The notes below the pieces were generated by a model. That model was given only the letters and a program-made list of their open reading frames with translations. It ran no database searches and was not told the DNA's origin. 64,000 nucleotides of DNA from Actinomyces sp. oral taxon 170 str. F0386 (GTDB lineage Bacteria; Actinomycetota; Actinomycetes; Actinomycetales; Actinomycetaceae): positions 248,001 through 312,000 of the forward strand of contig NZ_GL882544.1 in NCBI RefSeq assembly GCF_000195595.1, read 5' to 3'. The translations under genes were made by a program, and so were the position numbers. Position 1 is the first letter of the stretch, and every line of letters begins with the position of its first letter. Of this stretch, positions 10,117 through 20,762 are shown piece by piece.

Positions 10117-11169
10117 TCAGACGTCGAGGGCGTAGAGGATGGTGCCGCGGGTGGGGACGTAGCCCAGGGACTGATACAGGTCGACGGCGCCGCTGGGGTT
10201 GTCGGTGTCGACGCCGGCGGCGGCGTACTCCATGCCGTCGGCCGCGTAGGCTCGCATGGCGGCCACGAGCAGCGCGGGCCCGATCCGGCGGTGGCGGTAG
10301 TCGCTGAGGACCCCGAGCACGTCGGTGTACCCCTCGCGCCAGCCCAGGGCCTCCCAGTCCTGCTCGTAGCGGCCAGAGCGCAGGTATCCGGCCACGCGGG
10401 CCCGGTCCCCGGAGCGGTCCATGGCCACGAAGCTCCACTGCGGGGCGAAGTAGGCGCTGCCTGCGGTCCAGTCCTCCGGGGTGATGTTCTCGGCCTTCCA
10501 GGTCTCGGCCATGGCCTGGTCGTAGGCGCGCCGAACATCGCTGTCGATCTCGGGGATCCACGGATCGATGGTGATGAACCCGTCCACGTCCACCTCGGGG
10601 ATCTCGTCGCCGAGGAAGCGGCGCACCTCACGGTACCAGCGCATCGGTTCGAACCCCATGTCCTTGAGGTGTCCCTGCATGCGCTCGTCGTCCTCCATGA
10701 CGGTGGTGACCACGTGTGCGGGAACCTGAGCAGCGCTCCGCCCCGGGACGGAACCGGCCCGCTCGGCACCCACGAGGTGGCGGGCCCGCTCGGCCTGCCA
10801 GTGCAAGAGGGCGCGGCCGATGCCGCGCTTGCGCAAGGCCGGGTCCACGGTGCCGGTCATGGAGGCGTAGATCTCGCCGGCCGGGCGCAGCCGTACCAGT
10901 CCGAAGGCGCGCATGATGCCGTCGGTGTCGCGGCCGGCGACCCCGGAGTAGGTGGGGTCGAGGAAGTACTCGGCTGTCTCCTGCTCGCTGGTGCGGTAGG
11001 GAGGGTTGTCGACCTCCTCGGCCCGGGCGATGAGCGCGGCCAGCTCGTGGTTGTCCTCCGGGCCCAGCGGCCGCCAGGACAGCTCGCGTGACAACGCCGA
11101 GCGGGGCCCCGGGCGCAGGATGGGCCACGGTGAGGAGCCCGCCCGGCGGATGCCGTAACCGGGTGCCAT
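10117..11169 (-). CDS. Tandem GNAT-family N-acetyltransferase
   Basis: 350 residues with two GNAT domains. The first (about 30-160) has the acetyl-CoA loop RKRGIGRALLHW; the second (about 200-350) has RHRRIGPALLVAAM and the terminal SLGY segment. This two-domain layout is shared by mycothiol synthase (MshD) and several Eis-like or uncharacterised actinobacterial acetyltransferases; similarity to MshD is not strong enough to name it. A GGGAGGTG site supports the ATG at 11169. It converges with the amidohydrolase gene. Confidence 0.85.
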   Translation of the reverse strand: MAPGYGIRRAGSSPWPILRPGPRSALSRELSWRPLGPEDNHELAALIARAEEVDNPPYRTSEQETAEYFLDPTYSGVAGRDTDGIMRAFGLVRLRPAGEIYASMTGTVDPALRKRGIGRALLHWQAERARHLVGAERAGSVPGRSAAQVPAHVVTTVMEDDERMQGHLKDMGFEPMRWYREVRRFLGDEIPEVDVDGFITIDPWIPEIDSDVRRAYDQAMAETWKAENITPEDWTAGSAYFAPQWSFVAMDRSGDRARVAGYLRSGRYEQDWEALGWREGYTDVLGVLSDYRHRRIGPALLVAAMRAYAADGMEYAAAGVDTDNPSGAVDLYQSLGYVPTRGTILYALDV

Positions 11170-11296
11170 AGCGCACCTCCCTCATGAGGACGAAGAATGA
11201 CGATCAGTCAACGAGTACCTGCCTCGGCCTCTGACGGGCCGTGACGCGAAGGCTACCGAGACTACCTGAAGGAGCTGTCGAACCTCCGATCGTTGG

Positions 11297-13549
<2,253 letters not shown>

Positions 13550-13663
13550 GCTGGGAATCTAGCCGATCAGCGCCGCCAGCGCCTCGTGCCCCGCCGTGAG
13601 GAGGCGTGTGGCGTCATACGTCATGCAACCGCAGAGCTCCCCAATGCCACTGGGCCACTCACG

Positions 13664-14431
13664 TCACAGGAGCGGGAGCGCGGGGCACACCCGGGCGCTG
13701 CCGATACCGCGGTCCGCCTTGCCCAGCCGGAAGCGCACCCGCCGCTTGAGCACAGTGCCTGAGACGGCCCGTCCGCCCACCAGGCCCTCGGCCGGGAAGA
13801 GCGTGAAGGTCCACCGCTCGGCGTAGTCGGAGTCGGGGACGAGGCCGGGCGAGCACTGCAGGAGGCGTGCGCCCCAGACCTGACGGGTCATGAGGGTGCG
13901 GGTATCGACGCCATCGACCTCGAAGCGCTCGGCGGAGGCACCGGTGATGTCCTCATAGCTTCCCGCGGAGATACCGTACTGGCCGACGACGCCGACCACC
14001 ACCGCCCAACCGTCCCGCTCCAGCGTGAGTCCGTTGACGTCACCGAGCCTCGCTCCCTCCCCCAGGGCCGGATCGACGAGATCGTCGACCAGGTCAGGCT
14101 GCTGGCCACGACGGATATCAGGGTCGATGGCGCCCCGGGTGTCGAGCCGGTCGATCGCCGGGATCGTGAGCAGTCCGTAGTCGACGTCGTCGGCGAAGCG
14201 GAAGGAGGCGAAGTGCTCGCGCAGATGGGTCACCGCGCGCGCTGCCCGCTCCCAGCGGCTGCCGGTGCTCCCGCTGCGCCCCGTGCTCTCGTCCAGGCAC
14301 TCGGCCACCACCTGAGCGGGCGGCCGCAGACCTTTGGCCTCCAGCGCCTGGAACAGGGCCGTGTTGGTTACCCAGCCCGAGCGTTCAAGGCGCGCGATCT
14401 CACGATCGCGGAACTCCTGCACCACCGACAT
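13664..14431 (-). CDS. Conserved hypothetical protein
   Basis: 255 residues from the ATG at 14431 (MSVVQEFRDREIARL), preceded by GGAGAGGAGCAGTCAGG; the longer open frame upstream is not protein-like. It is a soluble protein with a helical N-terminal part (residues 1-80) and a beta-rich second half. There are no signal peptide, membrane segments or catalytic motifs I can recognise. It stands alone between parE and the DUF7455 gene. I do not recognise the family. Confidence 0.65.
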   Translation of the reverse strand: MSVVQEFRDREIARLERSGWVTNTALFQALEAKGLRPPAQVVAECLDESTGRSGSTGSRWERAARAVTHLREHFASFRFADDVDYGLLTIPAIDRLDTRGAIDPDIRRGQQPDLVDDLVDPALGEGARLGDVNGLTLERDGWAVVVGVVGQYGISAGSYEDITGASAERFEVDGVDTRTLMTRQVWGARLLQCSPGLVPDSDYAERWTFTLFPAEGLVGGRAVSGTVLKRRVRFRLGKADRGIGSARVCPALPLL

Positions 14432-14625
14432 CCTGACTGCTCCTCTCCCGAGCTTCCAGCCGTTGGCAAACCGCCGGTACCGCCTCCAGCATTCACCTGA
14501 TCGGTCGGCCTCACGGTGAGGTGAGCCATGGCGGCGGTGCGCCGTGGGCGAAAGCGCGTGCGCCTCAGGCGGAAACGGCTCTTTCGGACGGTCGGAAGCA
14601 CCTGCGTCATGATGCAATGCGGGCC

Positions 14626-14889
14626 ATGAGCACAACCGGAATCTCGACCGCCGCACAGGCGGTGACCACCCTGGACGAGCAGACCACCTCTGCCGCCGAC
14701 TCCACCAAGCGCCCACTGACCACCGCCGACCGCTGCGACGTCTGCGACGCGCAGGCCTATGTCCGAGTTGTCATGCTGACCGGCGAGCTCTTCTTCTGCG
14801 GTCACCACGCCCGTCAGCACGGTGAGAAGCTCAAGGAGGTCGCACTGCTGTTCCAGGACGAGACCGCGAGCCTGACCGCCGGCAACTGA
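14626..14889 (+). CDS. DUF7455-type small metal-binding protein
   Basis: 87 residues from the ATG at 14626 (MSTTGISTAAQ); an ATG at 14617 in the same frame is an alternative. The C-terminal half is conserved in actinobacteria: RCDVCDAQAYVRV, then FFCGHHARQH. The CxxC plus C-G-H-H pattern suggests a zinc-binding knuckle. The N-terminal 35 residues are Thr/Ala/Ser-rich and probably disordered. The role is unknown. Confidence 0.75.
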   Translation: MSTTGISTAAQAVTTLDEQTTSAADSTKRPLTTADRCDVCDAQAYVRVVMLTGELFFCGHHARQHGEKLKEVALLFQDETASLTAGN

Positions 14890-15093
14890 CGTGGACTTTT
14901 TCACGGAAATCCACGCCATCGTTCACTGAGTATCACTGCCGGTTCCCACCAGCCGCCGCTTATCCTCACTTCTGAGGCCCTGCCCCCAGTTCCCGCCCCG
15001 AGTCTCCCAGGCACAGAGCCTTACGCTGATCCAGCATCCCACCCGCTCCCAACCAGGCTCGACGAAGCCGCGTGACTCCCGAAGGAACTGTCT

Positions 15094-15504
15094 GTGAAAC
15101 GCCCTATCCGCGCCCTGGCCATCTCTATCCTGCTTGTCTCCTGCGGTGCGCTGGCACTGACCGGCTGCTCAGGATCCTCCGGCTCTGGCGCGTCCGCCTC
15201 GGCGCACACCGCCCCGGCGGACGCGAAGGCCACCGGTCCTGTGGTCATCATCGACCTGCGCTCAGCCGAGGAGTACAAGCAGGGGCACCTGGAGGGAGCC
15301 GTCAACTACGACTTCTCCTCCGGCGACTTCTCCAAGGAGATCTCGGGACTGGACCGTAATTCCCAGTACCAGATCTATGGGACGGACGACCAGCCCAAGA
15401 TGGCCAGTGCCGTCATGCGCAATGCCGGCTTCCCCAGCGTCACCGACCTGGGGACCCTCGACGCCGCCAAGAACACCACCGGCGCCAAGGTCATCACCGA
15501 CTGA
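15094..15504 (+). CDS. Lipoprotein with a rhodanese-like domain lacking the catalytic cysteine
   Basis: 136 residues from a GTG at 15094 with a GAAGGAA site upstream. A lipoprotein signal peptide ends in LTGC, so Cys25 would be lipidated and the domain anchored outside the membrane. Residues 49-136 follow the rhodanese fold (VVIIDLRSAEEYKQGHLEGA, then SQYQIYGTDDQP). In active rhodaneses the loop after the central strand carries Cys; here it reads YGTDDQP, so sulphur transfer is unlikely. It may be a binding module. It converges with the arginase-family gene. Confidence 0.8.
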   Translation: MKRPIRALAISILLVSCGALALTGCSGSSGSGASASAHTAPADAKATGPVVIIDLRSAEEYKQGHLEGAVNYDFSSGDFSKEISGLDRNSQYQIYGTDDQPKMASAVMRNAGFPSVTDLGTLDAAKNTTGAKVITD

Positions 15505-15534
15505 CGCCCGTCGCCCCGGAGGCGAGCTCGGGCG
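15505..15534. terminator. Bidirectional terminator hairpin
   Basis: CGCCCG (15505-15510) plus TCGCC (15511-15515) pair with GGCGA (15521-15525) and CGGGCG (15529-15534), an 11 bp stem with a three-base bulge and a CCGGA loop. It lies between the convergent rhodanese-like and arginase-family genes. There is no T run, as is common in actinobacteria. Confidence 0.5.
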
Positions 15535-15550
15535 GCCTCGTCCCAATCGC

Positions 15551-16453
15551 TCATAGAAGCGGCAGCTCCTCCAGGAGGCGGGCGAGATAAACGACCTGCC
15601 GGGGCACGTACTCGGCGATCGTCAGGCCGACGACGTCGGCCGCCCGCCCCAGATCCCTGGCCACGCGGTTGGTCTGGGTCACGCTCAGGCCGCCGCGATC
15701 GTAGCCCAGTCCCAGCCGGACCTCGTCGGCGTCCACGGTGTCGACGTCCAGATGGACGGCTACGCGGCTGCACCCGGTGGTCTCCAACCATTTCAGCAGG
15801 GGCGTCGTCGAGTCGCGCAGGTCGGCCGGGCCGAAGGCGTGCAGCCCCCACTTGGCGATGTTCGGGTAGTCGTCCTCGGTCCAGGAGTGCAGGCCCGCCA
15901 GGGCCAGGCGACTCGGGGAGACGAAGGCCGCCAGCTCATCCATCACCTCGACGTCACCGGTACCGATGATGTGGGAGACCGCCATGGCATGGTAACCGGG
16001 GTACTGGGAGTGCGAGGTGCCGATGTCAGGGTGGGAGTCGATCCAGACGACGGCCAGATCGTCTCCGTAACGGGCGGCGAGCTCAGTGAAGGGGACGACG
16101 GAAACAGCGCAGTCCCCGCCCAGGGTGAGGATCCTGGGAGCATCGTGCCGGGCGATCGCCTCGCGGGCGTCACGGATCCCAGCCAGGATCTGGGCGCGCG
16201 ACTCCATGCCGTCGGTGACGAGCACCTCCTCGCCGATAGGCCCGTCGCTGACGGGAACGATCTCTGTGGGACCGGCGTGCTCGGGCAGGAGCGCTGTCAG
16301 CACCCGGGTTCCCAGTGCGTAGACGCGCCGCGCCTCCCCGTAGGGCAGCTCGGGCAGTAGGCTCCGCACCGAGGACTCCCCCGCCCCCTGCCACTGGGGC
16401 CAGACGAGGCGGAGGGTGTCGGACTGGGCGAGGGCAGTGCGTGCGTGAACCAT
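15551..16453 (-). CDS. Arginase/agmatinase-family hydrolase
   Basis: 300 residues of the ureohydrolase fold. The usual manganese motifs are present but altered: GGDC at residues 112-115 (GGDH in classical enzymes), DSHPD at 139-143 (DAHxD in most) and HLDVDTVDADEV later. The Cys-for-His change at one metal ligand means activity as a classical arginase cannot be assumed. A GGGAG site precedes the ATG at 16453. It could act on arginine, agmatine, formiminoglutamate or another guanidino compound; no pathway partners are adjacent. Confidence 0.82.
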   Translation of the reverse strand: MVHARTALAQSDTLRLVWPQWQGAGESSVRSLLPELPYGEARRVYALGTRVLTALLPEHAGPTEIVPVSDGPIGEEVLVTDGMESRAQILAGIRDAREAIARHDAPRILTLGGDCAVSVVPFTELAARYGDDLAVVWIDSHPDIGTSHSQYPGYHAMAVSHIIGTGDVEVMDELAAFVSPSRLALAGLHSWTEDDYPNIAKWGLHAFGPADLRDSTTPLLKWLETTGCSRVAVHLDVDTVDADEVRLGLGYDRGGLSVTQTNRVARDLGRAADVVGLTIAEYVPRQVVYLARLLEELPLL

Positions 16454-16691
16454 CTCAGTACTCCCGGGCGAAGACGTCTCCCGGTCCTCAGTCTACGAGC
16501 CCGGGCTGTGCGCCACCCGAGTCGGTCCTGAGCCGCACGGGCAGAAGTGCCCGGTGGGAGCAGTCACGACCGCGGAAGAATCTCAGAAGGCTTCATCTGA
16601 AAGACTCAGGCCTCGCTCTGGCACTCGGCAGGGACGGGTTTCACCATGGGCAGCGGCCAACCGAGCCGAGGAGACGAGTAGGAGAATCGCC

Positions 16692-17029
16692 GTGGACCAA
16701 CAGCTAAAGGCCAAGGCCGGCCTCGGCCGCTCTCTGACTGTCAGCGCCCTGACTGCTGCGACCGCAGGTGCGGTGTGATTCCGCTTCCCTTCCTCGGGGT
16801 ACCGCTGTCCTTTATCGCCCTCGTCATGGGCGTCGCGCACCTGCGCAGCTCGAGCCAGTATAGGCGACCGGCGTGGGCGGCCGTGGTGATCGCCTCGGTG
16901 ACGCTGGTCGCGACACTCGTACTCGCCATGACTCTTCTGGCCGTTAGAACGGAGCCCACGACAACGACACCGCGGCAACCGGTTCCAGTGCGGACCGCAC
17001 CGTCGGCTTCGGAAAACAGCCGAGGCTGA
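16692..17029 (+). pseudogene. DUF4190-like small membrane protein gene split by a frameshift
   Basis: A GTG at 16692 with a good TAGGAG site eight bases upstream opens a frame of 28 residues ending in SALTAATAGAV and a TGA at 16776-16778. A second frame starts in the overlapping GTGTGA (GTG at 16775) and continues IPLPFLGVPLSFIALVMGV, a charged loop and a second membrane helix to 17029. Joined, the two frames give a typical two-helix DUF4190-like protein whose first helix spans the junction. A two-base TG insertion, a -1 ribosomal shift, stop-start reinitiation or a sequencing error could explain it. Confidence 0.55.
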
Positions 17030-17041
17030 GGCCCGGTCTCA

Positions 17042-18139
17042 TCAGTCCCCGGCGGTCGCGTCCAGCATGGTCTTAACGGCCTCGGTGAAGTAGGGACCTC
17101 GGTTCACGCCTCCCTGAGACCGCCACAGGGCGGTCACCGACCGCACGTAGCCGAGCCCAGTGGCCTCGTCGTACCGGTAGAGCCAGGGTCCTCCCGAGGC
17201 ACCCTTACCGAAGTCGCATCCCTCGGTCCTCACTTTGCCCTCCGACTCCTCCGTGGTCCTGACGCAGGAGTAGATGGTGCCGCGGCCGTCGGGGGTTGTC
17301 TTGTTGGTGGGGTATCCGAAGATCGTGGCCTGGAAGACGTAACTGCCTCCCCAAGCCAGACCGTGGCCGCCTACGACGTCGACGACCGGCTTGTTCGCGT
17401 CTCCGCCATTGTTGAGCGTGGCGTAGGCGACGTCGTTGCTGTAGTCGGTCTGATCGGCTCGCCAGCCGTCAGAGGTGCGCATCGACCGGATCGTCCAGAC
17501 TCCCACCGGGTCCGGGTCGGCCTGGGTGCGGTCGTAGTCGGGGACGAAGACCGCGTCCTTCGCCCAGCCGTTCGCGGAGCTGTAGACGCAGTGGGCCGCA
17601 GTGATGATCACACTCTTGGACGGAGTATTGAGGACCGAGGCGCTGCAGTAGGCGTTGTCAGGGTCGTAGCCGTTGAAGAACAACTTCCCCTTGGCCCTGG
17701 CCGGCGGGGTCGCACCTCCGTCGGCAGCCGGGGCAACGGGCTCAGTCGTTCCGGCCGGATCCGTCGAGCTGAAGCTGTCGCCGCCGTTCTCAGCGGCCAC
17801 CGGCTGCTCCTGAGCAGAATCATCAGCCGCGTCGGCGTCCAAGGGCTTGGCTGCGGCCATGCGCTCGTGCGTCCAGTACCTCAGAACATCCTGGTCCGCC
17901 TCATGACTTACCTCGGCCGCCGGCCGCTCATCGGGGATCGGCTCGGCGTTCTTACCGAAGCTGGTGGGCGCGGTCACCGCTGTCGAGGACGCGCTGGAAG
18001 CTTCACCTCCGGCCTGTGGGGACTCGGCAGCATGGGTCGAGGTGGCCAGTGGCGACAGCGGAAGAAGCCCTGTTACCGCTAGCATGAGGACCGCAACCAG
18101 TGCGGCGTAGCCGCGTGAAGAAAGGGAAGAGTTTGTCAT
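17042..18139 (-). CDS. Secreted trypsin-like serine protease
   Basis: 365 residues from the ATG at 18139 (AGGAGT site). A Sec signal peptide (about 1-37, ending near ATSTHA) is followed by about 115 residues of Ala/Ser/Pro/Asp-rich linker and then a chymotrypsin-fold domain. The catalytic triad is visible: His183 (ITAAHCV), Asp236 (SNDVAYATL) and Ser315 (GASGGPW). Conserved cysteines could form two disulphides. It belongs to the trypsin-like/V8-like extracellular peptidases common in actinomycetes. Substrates are unknown; degradation of host or matrix protein is only inference. Confidence 0.85.
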   Translation of the reverse strand: MTNSSLSSRGYAALVAVLMLAVTGLLPLSPLATSTHAAESPQAGGEASSASSTAVTAPTSFGKNAEPIPDERPAAEVSHEADQDVLRYWTHERMAAAKPLDADAADDSAQEQPVAAENGGDSFSSTDPAGTTEPVAPAADGGATPPARAKGKLFFNGYDPDNAYCSASVLNTPSKSVIITAAHCVYSSANGWAKDAVFVPDYDRTQADPDPVGVWTIRSMRTSDGWRADQTDYSNDVAYATLNNGGDANKPVVDVVGGHGLAWGGSYVFQATIFGYPTNKTTPDGRGTIYSCVRTTEESEGKVRTEGCDFGKGASGGPWLYRYDEATGLGYVRSVTALWRSQGGVNRGPYFTEAVKTMLDATAGD

Positions 18140-18249
18140 GGGTTGACTCCTGTGGAGGCGGATGCGCTGTTCGGCAGCGGACACACGCTCCGCCTCGTTT
18201 CAGCAGGTGCACCGCAGTGAGATCAGGTCGCCGACGACAACCACATAAT

Positions 18250-19095
18250 TTACCATCCAGTTCTAATCCAGGCTCGGTAAAAATGGTGCACTGGTCCGTG
18301 TCCGTGCCCGATGCCCAGGGCGTCGGCGTGCTCGATGGCCCCGGTGAGGTAGTCCTTGGCGTCCCGCACCGCCTCCAGCCAGGTCGCCCGGCGCGGTCGC
18401 AGCGAGGCGATCGCTGAGGACAGCGTGCAGCCCGTGCCATGGGTGTTGCTCGTAGTGACCCTGCGACCGTGCAGGATCTCGACGGCGCCGGCATCGGCGT
18501 AGACGTCAATGGCCTCACTCGTGCTGCCCGAGTCGTCTGCGTCCCCGGTGAGGTGGCCACCCTTGACCAGCACCCGCCGCGCCCCCAGGTCCAGCAGGCG
18601 CCGCGCCTGGGTGCGCAGCTCCCCGAGGGTCGCAGCGGGCTCCTCGCTCAGCAGGACGGCCGCCTCGTGAAGGTTAGGAGTGATGAGTTCGGCTTTGGCG
18701 CACAGACGGCGCACGGCGCCGACCGCCTTCTTATCCAGGAGACGGTCTCCGGAGGTGGCGACCATGACCGGGTCGAGCACCGTGCGGGAGAGCCCGGGAA
18801 GGTACTCCCCCACGGCGTCGGCCAGCTCAGCCGTGGCAAGCATGCCGATCTTCGTGGCATCGGGGACGATGTCATCCAGTAGCGTGTCCAGCTGGAGACG
18901 GACGAAGTCGACCGGCACGGCGTGTACACCGGCCACACCGCGCGTCGACTGGGCAGTCAACGCCGTGATGACACTCGTCGCGTAGGCACCGAGGGCGCTC
19001 ATGGCCTTCATGTCGGCCTGAATGCCGGCGCCACCGCTGGGATCTGAGCCGGCGATAGTCAAGGCGGTCGCGGTTGCCGAACGCTGCTGGCTCAT
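18250..19095 (-). CDS. thiD: Hydroxymethylpyrimidine/phosphomethylpyrimidine kinase
   Basis: 281 residues, the usual ThiD length. It phosphorylates HMP and HMP-P to HMP-PP for thiamine synthesis. Family features: LTIAGSDPSGGAGIQADMKA at the N-terminus (substrate loop), LDPVMVATSGD in the middle and NTHGTGCTLSSAIAS with the catalytic Cys-containing anion hole near residue 220. The start at 19095 overlaps thiE by four bases. It is the last gene of the TPP-riboswitch-controlled thiM-thiE-thiD operon. Confidence 0.93.
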   Translation of the reverse strand: MSQQRSATATALTIAGSDPSGGAGIQADMKAMSALGAYATSVITALTAQSTRGVAGVHAVPVDFVRLQLDTLLDDIVPDATKIGMLATAELADAVGEYLPGLSRTVLDPVMVATSGDRLLDKKAVGAVRRLCAKAELITPNLHEAAVLLSEEPAATLGELRTQARRLLDLGARRVLVKGGHLTGDADDSGSTSEAIDVYADAGAVEILHGRRVTTSNTHGTGCTLSSAIASLRPRRATWLEAVRDAKDYLTGAIEHADALGIGHGHGPVHHFYRAWIRTGW

Positions 19096-19754
19096 CGCCG
19101 ACCTCCTTCGTCCCAGGCACGGTGCAGGTCGGCGGCGACGCTCCTGGGGTCCTCGGCCGTGCAGATGGCTGATACGACGGCGGCACCGGCCAGACCACCC
19201 GCCCGGAGGGCCGGCAGGTCGCTGACCGTAATGCCGCCAATGGCCACAGCAGGCAGATCGGTCAAGGCAGCCATGCGCGCCACGCCGTTCACCCCCAGGC
19301 TCTTCGGGGCGTCGGCCTTGGTGGCGGTGAGGTGAACGACGCCGATGCCGACGTGGTCGCAGGCGCCCTGCTCCTGGGCGGTGCACAGCTCGTCGGGAGT
19401 CGCGGCCGACAGCCCGAGGTAGGCGTCCTCCCCGACGAGACGGCGTGCGATGCGAGCGGGCAGGTCCGACTGGCCGAGGTGTACCCCGGCCACGGACGCT
19501 CCCTGATCACGCGCCGCCAGGAAGATGTCGACGCGGTCGTTGACGATGACGGGGACCTGATCACCGACCACCTCGGCCACCTCCAGCACCTGAGTCAGGA
19601 AGAGTCCGCCGTCGGCCCCCTTGGCGCGCAGCTGAACGCAGGTGACTCCGCCGTCGACAGCGGCCTCAACGGTGGCCAGGACGTCTCTGCCGCGCGAGCG
19701 GCACTGGCCCTCATCGGTGATGAGGTAAACCGACAAGTCCGGCACGGCCCTCAT
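19092..19754 (-). CDS. thiE: Thiamine-phosphate synthase
   Basis: 220 residues. It joins HMP-PP to hydroxyethylthiazole phosphate. Its TIM-barrel motifs are clear: [10 protein letters not shown] at the N-terminus, [46 protein letters not shown] and VAIGGIT. It overlaps thiM by four bases upstream and thiD by four bases downstream, so the three genes are translationally coupled. Confidence 0.93.
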   Translation of the reverse strand: MRAVPDLSVYLITDEGQCRSRGRDVLATVEAAVDGGVTCVQLRAKGADGGLFLTQVLEVAEVVGDQVPVIVNDRVDIFLAARDQGASVAGVHLGQSDLPARIARRLVGEDAYLGLSAATPDELCTAQEQGACDHVGIGVVHLTATKADAPKSLGVNGVARMAALTDLPAVAIGGITVSDLPALRAGGLAGAAVVSAICTAEDPRSVAADLHRAWDEGGRR

Positions 19755-20593
19755 ACCAGCCCTCCCTGCGCGGCGGTGGTCGCCCCGGTAGCACTGACGC
19801 TGACGTTCTGCAGGTCCTGCACCTCAAGGGTGTACAGGGCGTCGAGGAAGGCCGGCGGGAAGGATCCGGGGCCGGTTGATCGAGCCTCCGCGCGCTCGGC
19901 AGCAGCGCTGTAGACGGCGTGCGCAGCGACAACAGCGCTCACGTCACCCAGACCCTCCTTCCGCCCCGCCCCGAGAAAGGCCGCGACCACCGCACCCAGA
20001 GCGCAGCCCCCGCCGGTCATCCGAGTCAGTAGCGCGGAGCCACCCTGAATATGGACGACGCTCTCGCCGTCGGTGACCAGGTCGACGGGCCCGGAGACGG
20101 CGACGACGCAGCCGTGGCTGCGGGCCAGGTCGCAGGCCGGATCGAGCGCCGCGGCGACGTCGTCGGCGGTCTCGACGCCCCGCCCACCGCTGCCGTCACC
20201 GGCCAGAGCCAGGATCTCCGAGGCATTGCCCCGTACGACGCTCGGTCCCCGGCTGAGGAGCTCATGGGCCAGCGCAGTGCGGTGCGTCAGCATGCCGATG
20301 GCCACCGGGTCGAGGACCCACGGCGTGCCCGCGTCAGCCGCCGCAGCCACGGCCTCGCGGGCGGCGTCCCGCTGCTCGGGCTGAGGCGTGCCGAGGTTGA
20401 TGAGCAGCGTGGAGGCGACGCGGGCAAAAGGGCCCGCCTCTCCCGTGATGTCCACCATGGCCGGCGCCGCGCCCAGAGCCAGGAGAACGTTAGCGGTGAT
20501 GTTGGTGACCACCGTGTTGGTGATGCAGGAGACCAGCGGGGCGTGGCGGCGTACCGCCTCAAGCGCCGCTGGGGTAGACATGCCCCAGTGCAT
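19751..20593 (-). CDS. thiM: Hydroxyethylthiazole kinase
   Basis: 280 residues from the ATG at 20593. The reading frame extends upstream, but that part overlaps the TPP riboswitch and is not protein. ThiM salvages thiazole by phosphorylation; motifs [15 protein letters not shown], a substrate/ATP region around VLDPVAIG, and [18 protein letters not shown] with the catalytic Cys. With thiE and thiD it makes a salvage pathway from HMP and thiazole; no de novo thiC or thiG is seen here. A second ATG at 20581 is less well placed relative to AAGGG. Confidence 0.92.
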   Translation of the reverse strand: MHWGMSTPAALEAVRRHAPLVSCITNTVVTNITANVLLALGAAPAMVDITGEAGPFARVASTLLINLGTPQPEQRDAAREAVAAAADAGTPWVLDPVAIGMLTHRTALAHELLSRGPSVVRGNASEILALAGDGSGGRGVETADDVAAALDPACDLARSHGCVVAVSGPVDLVTDGESVVHIQGGSALLTRMTGGGCALGAVVAAFLGAGRKEGLGDVSAVVAAHAVYSAAAERAEARSTGPGSFPPAFLDALYTLEVQDLQNVSVSATGATTAAQGGLV

Positions 20594-20667
20594 GTGACAT
20601 CCCTTCGTCAGTACTAGCTGGACAGGTTCGACGGGTGTGTTCTCAGCCATGTGGCACCCCGTGTCAC
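20594..20667 (-). promoter_or_regulatory. TPP riboswitch (thi box)
   Basis: On the minus strand the conserved elements occur in order: GGGGTGCC, CTGAGA (20641-20646), ACCC, ACCTG (20623-20627) and AGGGATG. The closing P1 helix is GTGACA at the 5' end paired with TGTCAC, whose last base abuts the thiM ATG at 20593. The AAGGG that would serve as ribosome-binding site lies inside the conserved aptamer, so ligand binding should block thiM translation directly. Confidence 0.93.
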
Positions 20668-20687
20668 GATCGAGACACTAGCACCGA

Positions 20688-20730
20688 CGGCGTCGGCCCC
20701 GGAACCCTGATGGTTCCGGGGCCGACGCCG
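20688..20730 (-). terminator. rpoD terminator, 19 bp perfect stem
   Basis: 20688-20706 pairs perfectly with 20712-20730 around a five-base CTGAT loop. It follows the rpoD stop at 20763 and separates rpoD from the thi operon. There is no T run on the minus strand after it. Confidence 0.75.
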
Positions 20731-20762
20731 TTGAGATGAGCGAGCCGGTACTGCTGGTCCGC

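Noticed and set aside
20594-20650. N-terminal extension of ThiM to 20650
   Set aside because: Those codons are the TPP riboswitch; the true start follows the aptamer.
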